A stretch of DNA of 64,000 bases, from contig NZ_JAMHIV010000015.1 of NCBI RefSeq assembly GCF_023897065.1, positions 62,001 through 126,000 on the forward strand. The letters run 5' to 3'. Positions within the stretch are counted from its first letter, which is position 1; each line of letters opens with the position of its first letter. The notes beneath the pieces are model-generated. The model was given only the letters and a program-made list of their open reading frames with translations. It ran no database searches and had not been told where the DNA came from. Positions 9,098 to 16,195 of the stretch are shown piece by piece. This DNA comes from Crossiella sp. SN42. GTDB lineage: Bacteria; Actinomycetota; Actinomycetes; Mycobacteriales; Pseudonocardiaceae. Both the position numbers and the translations under genes were made by a program.

Positions 9098-9567
9098 CGG
9101 TTCCGCGAGACCCGCGCGACGCGTCGGCGAGGTAGCGGACAGGCGCGAACCGGCCTGCGCAACGGCATCATCGTCCACTCTGGACACCGGCGATCACGGA
9201 CTCGGTGACGCCAGCAGTTAACTGTGCGTTCGCAGGCCAGCCTTCAGCGCCGTTCGATTCCCCCTGTCAACGCGTCGCCCCCCGGTCTCGACGCACGGTT
9301 TCCAGCAGAGAACTATCAGCAAATCCGCAGTGGCACAACATTTTGCACGATCGGCCTAGCCTGTATGCGGCGTACGTCGCTTTCGGGGGACGAGGTCTAG
9401 CGAGGTGGGTCACAGATGTTTGGTGGGCGGCCGCATTGCTCTTAGGATCGCTGCGCCGGTGGCTTCGTGTGTGGTCCTTGGGGAAGGGCTTGGCTCCGGA
9501 ACACGTTGGGGGGAAGTCTCCTTGGCGTGGGTGTTTTCACTCATCCGAACAGGAGTTGCGACACGTC
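9098..9567. other. Divergent intergenic region of module A
   Basis: These 470 bases separate the ALF-repeat gene (leftward) from the small secreted protein (rightward) and should contain both promoters. It is slightly richer in A+T around 9300-9370 than its surroundings. I find no reliable -10/-35 pair and no RNA gene. The matching gap in module B is only about 110 bases. Confidence 0.4.
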
Positions 9568-10065
9568 ATGCGTGTGACTGCCAGGACAATCATGATCACC
9601 GCTGGTGTCGCGGTGCTGGCCTCGGGCGTCGGCTTGGTTGCCGCGTCCGCTCAACAGGGTGATCAGCCGGACAAGCAGCCGTCGTCGGTGGAGTCTTTCG
9701 GTTACCCCGGGGCGGCCAAGGTGCTGGCCCAGCGCGGGATCAAGCTACTCAAGGGCGATGGGCACATCATGCTGGCCGCATGTGGCGCGCCTGGCTTGAT
9801 CGAGGTGCGCAGCACCAGCGTTCCCGGGGACAAGGACCCCGATCCGGGGCACTTCTGTTTCACGGTCACCGGTGCCACGGGCTGGCTCACCCTGAACATT
9901 CCCAATGCCTATCAAATCAAGGGCAATGATCACTCGGTGACCGCGACTGTGACGGTCAAGGACAAGACCAGCACCGTGCCGGTGGAACGCAATGGGTGGA
10001 CTGGGATCGGCCTGGGATCGGGCCCGGATCCGGCGACGCTGCTGGAGCTGCGCGCCGCCAGCTGA
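9568..10065 (+). CDS. Small secreted protein, module A copy (GDGHI family)
   Basis: A 165-aa protein with an N-terminal signal peptide (MRVTARTIMITAGVAVLAS, cleavage near ASA) and a mature part of about 135 residues with two cysteines. ATG 9568 is chosen because the signal peptide begins there and AGGAG lies 12 nt upstream. It is clearly paralogous to the protein at 30126-30602: both have PS-VE, YPG, RGI-L, GDGHI, CF-VTGATG-LT and IP-Y-IKG at equal spacing. I do not recognise a named family. In both cases it is divergently transcribed from an ALF-repeat toxin gene, so it is probably a component of the same secreted system, for example an accessory or binding protein. Confidence 0.75.
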   Translation: MRVTARTIMITAGVAVLASGVGLVAASAQQGDQPDKQPSSVESFGYPGAAKVLAQRGIKLLKGDGHIMLAACGAPGLIEVRSTSVPGDKDPDPGHFCFTVTGATGWLTLNIPNAYQIKGNDHSVTATVTVKDKTSTVPVERNGWTGIGLGSGPDPATLLELRAAS

Positions 10066-10415
10066 ACTGACCGTATCGGCGCTTCCTGCAAGGCTGGACG
10101 ACACTGCGGGTCGGCATGCCACCATCGCTGTTGCGTGGCACCGGGGAGGGTTCGCAGCTGCACGCTCCAGGCGGGTCCAGCAGGCTGCGCACGACGCCGC
10201 AGCACCAGCGGCGAAGACCGACGTGAGATCGGGCCATGAGGTCGCCTGCTAGCCGGGTATTCCGCACATAGGGGTTGATCAACTCTGGGTGATCGTCGGA
10301 TGGGTGCTATTTGATCATCTCGGTCTGGTTGGGTCGACATCGAGCAGGGCCAGCAGCGTGGCTTGTAGTGGTGGCGGTTGAGGTATGCCGGGTGGCTGGC
10401 CGTTGATCGCGGGGA

Positions 10416-11837
10416 TCAGGCGGAGTCGAGCCAGGCTTCGAAGATGAGCCGTCCGGTGGGTTTGGCGGGTCGTCCTACGTAGAGCCCATCAAGAGTGGTT
10501 TGTGGGGCGATCGCCAGCCGAACTTGGCGTTCGATCAGGCAGAAGATCAGTAGTGCCAGGCAGATCACGGTGATGAGGGCGGCGATGCGCCGGTTGCTCT
10601 TCAGAAACATCGGCGCCACCGCCAAGGGGCCTTTGACGGTGCCGTAGCGGCGTTCCACGACTTCCTGGCCCTTGTAGCGGATCAGCACCTCGGCCGGGTC
10701 GAGGTCGGCGGGCAGGTTGGTCAGCAGCGCGTACCAGCCGTCGGTGGCCGTCTCGGCATCCAGCGCGGCTTGGTCGAACCACCAGTGCAGGGTGGGTTTG
10801 CCGGTGGCGGGATCGGTACCGGTCTCGGTGCGGAGGTAGGCGGTGACCCGGCGGGCGGAGGCGATCGCGGTGATCCGGGCGGTCACCGCTTGGCGGTCGG
10901 GGTAGTGCCGGGATCCCAGACCGCGTTGCAGGCGTTGAAGGTCGTCGGTGGCGCGGTCGAGTTTCTTGGCCCGCGCGGTGGCTGCGGCGTGTGCCCGGGC
11001 GGTGGAGTGCACGAACACCCGCCGCAGCGTGCGCACCGGGTCCTGCTTGCGTTTGCCCGCCAGGGTCATCGTGTCCTGGCTGACACGCCACCGGCCGCGT
11101 TCGGCGGCCGATTTGGCCGCGTCGCGTTGCGCGGCGTAGTTGACCTCGGTGGCGGAGTCGAGGTCCAGCGCGGCCAGTGTCACGGCCGGCGCGTAGGCCT
11201 TCGCGGCAGGGGCGATGAAGGTGACACCGGCATCGGTCATGGCCGAGACGTTGTTGTAGGACACCAGTTTGGAGTCCCCGATCAGCAGGAACTCCCGTGG
11301 CCTGGCCATCTTCTGCAGTTCGGTCATGGCACCCACCACCTGGGCCACTTCCCCGGCGCCACCGTCGTAGGCGCGGTGGAAGACCGGTACACCGCCATCG
11401 CCGGTGACCGCCAGCCCGGCCTGGATCTGTTTCAGGTCCAGGCGGCGGTCCTTGGGATGCCCGAACATCGAGATCGCTTGTGCACCAACGGATCCGACGA
11501 TGTGATCGAGTTCGGGGGCGATCGCGTCCAGTGCCCGCCCAATCCGGTCATCGTTGAGCAGAGCCGGGTTGATGCCGAAGACTTCCTCGACCGCAAGTTC
11601 GCGTGCCCAGTCGGTCATCCGGACCAGCGGCGCTGGTGAGGTCAACCGGTTCGCGACCAATGTTTCGATCACTTGTCCGTGGCTGAGATCGGCGAGATCG
11701 CGTATTGGGCAGGCCCGGTCGATGATCCCGGCGAGGTCCAGACGGCGAGCGTAGTCGGCTATCACAGGCAACGCACCCAGCTGTTTCTCGATGCTCGCTG
11801 CGACATACCGGGCCTGCCGCCGTCCACGTTTCTCCAC
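10416..11837 (-). CDS. IS1634-family transposase, probably internally deleted
   Basis: A 473-aa DDE transposase of the IS1634 group (IS4-like). Recognised parts: the N-terminal DUF4277-like region; MFGHPKDRRLDLKQIQAGLA; FLLIGDSKLVS around the second catalytic Asp; the YKGQEVVERRYGTVKGPL block with the last acidic residue; and the hydrophobic LLIFCLIERQVR tail. Family members are usually longer, and the stretch holding the first catalytic Asp (normally a W-D-x-T motif just before the GH-KD block) is missing: GSVGAQAIS runs straight into MFGHPKD. A deletion of about 30-40 codons that keeps the frame is the likely reason, so the enzyme should be inactive. Start is GTG. Confidence 0.75.
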   Translation of the reverse strand: MEKRGRRQARYVAASIEKQLGALPVIADYARRLDLAGIIDRACPIRDLADLSHGQVIETLVANRLTSPAPLVRMTDWARELAVEEVFGINPALLNDDRIGRALDAIAPELDHIVGSVGAQAISMFGHPKDRRLDLKQIQAGLAVTGDGGVPVFHRAYDGGAGEVAQVVGAMTELQKMARPREFLLIGDSKLVSYNNVSAMTDAGVTFIAPAAKAYAPAVTLAALDLDSATEVNYAAQRDAAKSAAERGRWRVSQDTMTLAGKRKQDPVRTLRRVFVHSTARAHAAATARAKKLDRATDDLQRLQRGLGSRHYPDRQAVTARITAIASARRVTAYLRTETGTDPATGKPTLHWWFDQAALDAETATDGWYALLTNLPADLDPAEVLIRYKGQEVVERRYGTVKGPLAVAPMFLKSNRRIAALITVICLALLIFCLIERQVRLAIAPQTTLDGLYVGRPAKPTGRLIFEAWLDSA

Positions 11838-11860
11838 GACTGAACACCCTGGCAGAGCCC

Positions 11861-11893
11861 TTGATCGGGCAGGTCGAGGGCCTGCCCGATCAA
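11861..11893 (-). terminator. Hairpin upstream of the transposase start
   Basis: A perfect 13-bp inverted repeat (11861-11873 and 11881-11893) with a 7-nt loop lies inside the element, 23 bases upstream of the transposase start codon. In insertion sequences such a hairpin can block transcripts entering from outside, or hide the translation start in such transcripts. The structure is seen; its role is inferred. Confidence 0.5.
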
Positions 11894-11928
11894 TTCAACC
11901 GCCCTCATGTGCGGAAGACGGGGCTAGC

Positions 11929-12444
11929 GGACGTCATCTCCCGCGATTGCCTTTGCCGTGGTGAAGGCCTCATCAGCGATCGGTTCCATATAGCCGCACC
12001 AAAGGCATGACCACTGGGCTGTCCGGGCGTTGACATCCAATCACCGGGGCATGGCGGAACTGGTCCCGCGCCATCCACACCTTTCCAGGCCCTGCTAGGT
12101 GCAAGGCCGCGGCGGCTGCTCTGCTACCCAGGCACGAAGGAGTGCTGTCATCGGGCACTGAGGTCAGGTTCTGGGTGTTTCCGCCAGACGAGAACACGAT
12201 TGTCACTGTTGGGAGCCGGACACTTCGTGGCTCCTACTCCGCCACCTGCGTGACGCCCTCCGTGCGCCTGGACCGTGCGAATCGGTCATCGACTACCAGT
12301 TGCAAGCTCGGGGATGCGTACGTTGGCTGCGTCGGCGGCGACACTGCGTAGCCACAATGTTTCCGTCGTGCAGCTCACGGAGATATTCGAATCCAGTCCT
12401 GATGCCCGCCTGTGGCCGCTGTGACCTTCTACTCCGGCCACGTT
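11929..12444. other. No supported gene between IS and integrase
   Basis: About 515 bases between the insertion sequence and the integrase gene. Short frames on both strands have no recognisable domain. A segment near 12150-12210 on the plus strand (RFWVFPPDENTIVTVG) could be a remnant of a lost gene, but nothing can be assigned. Confidence 0.4.
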
Positions 12445-13854
12445 CTACGCCCTCTGACGCTGTCGGCGCGTTCCTCCGATCAGAACGTTTCGGCGCTGCC
12501 CAGATGGGCGCCGTTTAGGATGACAGGTGACCGCAACTCGGGACGATTTGCGGTCACGAATACGGCCGAACGCGCCCAGGGCGCTTTCATCGGTATCGAC
12601 GAGGGTGTGGACGTAGCGTTCTGTCGATCGGAGGCTACTGTGTCCCAAGCGTTCTCGCACTTGCTGCAGTGTCGCACCTCCAGCAAGCATCCAACTGCCA
12701 TGTGCGTGGCGCAATCCATGGAATCCGATGGGCCGTTCAACACCGCTCCTCTTCAACGCCGGCTTCCACACTGTACGCTGGAACCATTGCCGCGGGATGT
12801 GTCCATCAGTATCAATTGGCCGCCCCACAGGAGGCCTGTCCTTGCCTGCGTAGCGCCTCATGGCCCTGTAGTGGGCGTAGGCCGCGCGACATTGTGAACA
12901 TCGGCAACGTCCCATCGAGTACCCAGTCAAGGTTCCATGCTGATAGCAACGGCCCGCCGAGTTGGGTTTGGTCACGCCGCTGCCGACAGCGGCACGCGGC
13001 TGTGGCGGCAGAGCCTTCTGTTGAGGCATCTGAAAGATGAGTCCATTGCTCTCCAGTCCGAGCTTCCTGACATGGTTGGTTAGCCTTGCGGAAACCCGAT
13101 GACGTAGCTTCAGGATGCGAAACTTGGCGTTCTTCGTGTAGTTCTTGACGAGGAAACGGCCATGCGTTGGATGAAATCTGGGTGATACTTCCACGCATGA
13201 TCGTGAAACCGTCAGGCAGCGACTGTATGTTTCGAAGTCTCCTGCGCGAAGTTCTGTCAATTCGCCCCATCTGAGCCCGGTCTCGATCTCAAGCTCGACC
13301 AGGAGCGACCATTGCTCACCCTCAACCGAGTCCAGTAAGCGACTGAATTCTATAGGCAAGATCACCCTGAGGGGAAGTACAGGTACAACAGGTATGCGCA
13401 CTCCGGTACAGGGATGCAGGGTAATCAGCCGATCCGAGAGGGCGGTAGTGAAAATCCCTCCAAGTATAGTCCTACACTTCTGTATTGTCTGAGGCGTTGC
13501 ACCTAATCGACGTTGACTCGCGATGAAGAATCGAACATCTGACGGAATGATCGAGTCGATCGCCATGTCGCCAAAGTATGGAACGAGGCGCTTTCTGATG
13601 ACTCCATCGTATACTTCTCTGGTGTTTGCGCCAATCTGATGGTTAGGGAGCCACGTTTCGGTCACATATCGCGAGAAACTCCACCATGACTGTGGAACTG
13701 TTCTCCACTCGGTGACTAGCCCGCGCTTTGGCCTCTTGACCCCTGCTTCGGAGTAGCCCTTATGCTTCTTTGATTCCGAGATCCGCGCGGCGCGACATCG
13801 GGATACCTTGTTGACGCCTGCTTCTTTTGCGGAAGTAAAACTGGTGAATTCCAT
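12445..13854 (-). CDS. int: Tyrosine site-specific integrase
   Basis: A 469-aa phage-type integrase that recombines an element with its attachment site. ATG 13854 is preferred because GGAGGT lies 7 nt upstream; GTG 13863 is also in frame. Residues about 60-170 form the SAM-like core-binding domain. The catalytic domain shows the first Arg in TGLRWGEL, HGLRHAHGSW (H-x-x-R), LGHSS and the nucleophile Tyr in TERYVH. Between the first Arg and H-x-x-R is an insertion with Cys-rich spacing (CYQHGT and CRCSQCRAAY), resembling a small zinc-binding motif found in actinophage proteins. The gene looks richer in A+T than its surroundings, which fits transfer. The tRNA-Val fragment 0.5 kb away is the likely attachment site. 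Confidence 0.9.
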   Translation of the reverse strand: MEFTSFTSAKEAGVNKVSRCRAARISESKKHKGYSEAGVKRPKRGLVTEWRTVPQSWWSFSRYVTETWLPNHQIGANTREVYDGVIRKRLVPYFGDMAIDSIIPSDVRFFIASQRRLGATPQTIQKCRTILGGIFTTALSDRLITLHPCTGVRIPVVPVLPLRVILPIEFSRLLDSVEGEQWSLLVELEIETGLRWGELTELRAGDFETYSRCLTVSRSCVEVSPRFHPTHGRFLVKNYTKNAKFRILKLRHRVSARLTNHVRKLGLESNGLIFQMPQQKALPPQPRAAVGSGVTKPNSAGRCYQHGTLTGYSMGRCRCSQCRAAYAHYRAMRRYAGKDRPPVGRPIDTDGHIPRQWFQRTVWKPALKRSGVERPIGFHGLRHAHGSWMLAGGATLQQVRERLGHSSLRSTERYVHTLVDTDESALGAFGRIRDRKSSRVAVTCHPKRRPSGQRRNVLIGGTRRQRQRA

Positions 13855-14319
13855 GTCGACCACCTCCGGTGATCAACCGTGTGCTGAGAGCGTGAAGCAA
13901 CGGTCCGTCGTGGCGCGCCGCTTATCTAGAGATTGCCACGTGGTATCGATTCAGCGTCGCCTGAACGGATGACGGATTGTGCTCGCAGATGATCGGCCGG
14001 GGTGGTTGACGGTCGCCCTAACGGTAGGGCGTCTTGGTTCAATCCAGACGAGGGCGGGGTCGGCCGACGCAGTTGGTCACTGGCTCTTGCACGGCAAGAG
14101 GCGGGGTTCGGCGAGGTCGGCGACTCGGGACGCAAGTGCCAGCGCCCGTGATCTGCATCATGCGTGCGTCGGCCGTGAGGTCGATCGCCTCGCAAGCAGT
14201 CTGGAAAACAAGGGGTCGGCAACGTGCGTGAACGGGTGGGAACGAGCGAGAAGGCGCCAGAACGAAGGACTAGCTACCTGCTTGAACAGCGTTTTCGCAG
14301 GTCAGCGTAGGTATGACCG
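13855..14319. other. Region between integrase and attachment site
   Basis: No gene is supported in these 465 bases. The stretch 14021-14045 matches the tRNA-Val 3' half (14330-14354) at 20 of 25 positions without gaps and is preceded by a short hairpin (14014-14031). It may be a worn tRNA or attachment remnant, or an integrase arm-binding region. No excisionase-like gene is visible. Confidence 0.4.
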
Positions 14320-14369
14320 CTACCTTGACACGGTAGGGGTCACTGGTTCAATCCCAGTATCGTCCACCA
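14320..14369 (+). other. attR-like site: 3' half of tRNA-Val(GAC)
   Basis: The 3' half of a tRNA is present: anticodon stem CTACC/GGTAG with loop TTGACAC (anticodon GAC, valine), variable bases, T arm (ACTGG, TTCAATC, CCAGT), the 3' acceptor strand ATCGTCC and encoded ACCA. The expected 5' half (acceptor GGACGAT and D arm) is absent upstream. Such half-tRNAs form when an integrase inserts an element into a tRNA gene: the full gene is rebuilt at one end and the displaced 3' half remains at the other. Because the fragment reads rightward, the element should lie on its left, which agrees with the integrase at 12.4-13.9 kb. Confidence 0.8.
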
Positions 14370-14386
14370 GAAACACGCAGGTCAGA

Positions 14387-14427
14387 GACTCGCCGACATC
14401 GCGTCGGCGGGTCTTTCCTTCTTTCTG
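14387..14427 (+). terminator. Terminator behind the tRNA-Val fragment
   Basis: An 11-bp stem with one G-U pair (14387-14397 and 14403-14413) and a 5-nt loop is followed by a T-rich tail (tttccttcttt). This is a classical rho-independent terminator and was probably the terminator of the original tRNA-Val gene. That supports reading the DNA to its right as host chromosome. Confidence 0.75.
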
Positions 14428-15125
14428 ACCCTCAGCATGCCCGAGAGCGCCCCTGCCGATATGAGCTATCAGCACCTTCTCCGGGTAGGTCAAATCGTGA
14501 CGCTGGCCAGGCCTCCGGAAGAGCCGGGGCGGGGGAGGGTTCCTCCCCCGCAGAGCACGGCGATCGGATGCGCGCAGCAAGATCTTCGTCAGTCCCGTGC
14601 TGACCGACAGGCGGGAGAAGTGGCGATCTGCTTACCGCAGTCAAGCTCAACACGACTGCGCTGTAGTCGACTACGGGCTCAGTCGGAGGGAATACTAGTT
14701 GAGCGTCGCCTGTAGGCGGCTGCTGGCGGCGGTGCTGTGGTCATCGCCGGCTCGAGGCCACCCTTGCTGGTGGCTGGCCCCGACGAGCGGCCCCTAATGG
14801 TTCAGACCGTGGCCACCGTTCGGGTTCAACTCACGTGGTTCCGGGCCGTTCCGGCGGGTGATCGCAAGGACTGCGACGTGCTTCCACCCACTCGCAGAGG
14901 TTGTGGTCCTACGGCACGGCAACGAGGTGGTTCACGCCGACTACGGGGGTGGTCCAGTCCTGAAACGTAGGGACACCTCGCTGGGTAGTGGCTTCTGGTG
15001 GGGTGTGGCCTGGGAAAGTCTTCTCTCGCACTGGATCACGTGCATTCCAGGGCCATGTCGTCGAGCCTGATGAACTGCTCGGCCCCGGTGTTGTTCTCCC
15101 ACACCTCATCGCCTCGGGAGCACCC
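14428..15125. other. No supported gene (14.43-15.13 kb)
   Basis: About 700 bases right of the attachment site with only short overlapping frames of unlikely composition. I see no domain, RNA or repeat. A leftward frame through the tRNA fragment gives the peptide DDTGIEPVTPTVS, a well-known artefact of translating tRNA 3' ends. Confidence 0.45.
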
Positions 15126-15608
15126 TCACGGGCCCATTGACGCGCGAAGGCGGCGGATCGTCCGCAGCACCTCCTCGCGGTGCTTCGCCGACTTCATCCA
15201 CCTCGGCAGACGCGCCAGCATGCTCATACTGCCGGGATACGCGCGCCGCTCACGTAGCCGCGCCACTACGTAACCCTCCAACAGATCCAGATGGGCCTCG
15301 TTGAAGGCCCACAGCGTATGACCGCCGCAGCACTCGGCCTGCAACCACAACGGCACACGGAAAAAGGGATCTACCGGCCCACCTCACACCGAGCAACCAG
15401 GCGCCCACGCCGCCAAGTAAGAACAGCTCGTGCACACCAGACGGCGCGGCCACGACGTGACATACCGAGAGCCTGCGGACCACGGCGCGTCCACGGCAGG
15501 AGCGTCACACCGCGGACACACCACATGAATGTCCTCGGCCGCCAACATATACAGCCGGATCAACGGGTCCTCGCAACGCCCGTGATCAGCCTTCCACCGC
15601 GAGCCCAC
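15126..15608 (-). pseudogene. Zinc-ribbon (TFIIB-type) protein gene with one in-frame stop
   Basis: Read through, this frame gives a protein of about 160 aa seen in many actinomycetes. An N-terminal zinc ribbon with two Cys pairs (VVCPRC and LVCTSC) is followed by VDPFFRVPLWLQAECCGG, HTLWAFNEAHLDLLE and a basic helical tail (KSAKHREEVLRTI). A single TGA at 15386-15384 interrupts it between GCSV and GGPVDPFF. Nothing else is wrong and the frame does not shift. The simplest reading is a recent nonsense mutation (CGA to TGA). Zinc binding is inferred from the Cys spacing; the family's role is not established. Confidence 0.7.
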
Positions 15609-16195
15609 CGCGCCATCCTCCCAGCACAGGACAACGCAGTCACCCAGATTTCATTGCAGCTCATCACCGTGGACATGGCTGATTTCACCAGCGACGATGG
15701 CCCTACCTGCACCAGTCGAGGCTGCCCCCACCACGAATGAGCAAGACCTCCTGCGCTGCAACGGGTTCACCCGCTTCCAGCGGGGCCGGTACAGCGGGCG
15801 GGCTGCCTGCGGCCTGGCATCAGCCAGGCCGCCTGATCGCTCACCTGCTCGGAGGAGCTGAAGGGAAGGCGGAGGCAGTAGCTCGCGGTGGTGCCGTCGG
15901 CTGCGGTGCGGTTGGCCGGTCAGCACTAATTTCGTGGTGCCCTTCCCCTTCACGGTTGATGTGGCGCCGCTGATGGTCTGGCCGACGCGGTGAACAGCAT
16001 GTTGGCTCGGTGGGACCGATCTGATGCTGGGTGGCCAGTCGTCGAGCTAAGCGAGTCGAGACCGGTTGTGGCGCCCGCGAAACGGAAACAAGGGCGGTCC
16101 TGGCAGCGAGTCCGGCCACTGGGTCAGCGTCAGCTGCCCTGGTCTCAACCGTGGCGCGGAAACGGTGCATGTGCGCTGAAGCCGAAGGCGTGAGG
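15609..16195. other. No supported gene (15.61-16.20 kb)
   Basis: About 590 bases with overlapping low-quality frames only. It lies downstream of the large STAND-type gene (leftward) and upstream of the zinc-ribbon pseudogene, so it may hold the latter's promoter. Nothing specific is seen. Confidence 0.4.

Larger units (their letters stand above)
10248..11928 (-). mobile_element. IS1634-like insertion sequence
   Basis: An element of about 1.68 kb bounded by imperfect inverted repeats. The left end begins GCTAGCC at 10248, and TTCCGCACAT lies at 10260-10269. The right end reads the same on the minus strand from 11928, with the complementary 10-mer at 11907-11916. The two 22-bp ends match at 19 positions. 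It carries one transposase gene on the minus strand. I could not find a convincing target-site duplication, so either the true ends differ by a few bases or the duplication has decayed. Confidence 0.7.

Noticed and set aside
10240-11940. Target-site duplication of the insertion sequence
   Set aside because: The bases flanking 10248 and 11928 do not match over 4-9 positions.
11973-12351. Small hypothetical proteins between the IS and the integrase
   Set aside because: Overlapping frames on both strands have no ribosome binding site or recognisable motif.
14293-14369. Complete tRNA-Val gene
   Set aside because: Only the anticodon arm, T arm and 3' acceptor are present; the 5' acceptor strand and D arm are missing.
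14320-14580. Minus-strand protein ending in DDTGIEPVTPTVS
   Set aside because: This peptide is a known artefact of translating the reverse strand of tRNA 3' ends.
15384-15386. TGA read as selenocysteine
   Set aside because: No hairpin of the selenocysteine-insertion type is evident, and the site is not a cysteine position of the zinc ribbon.
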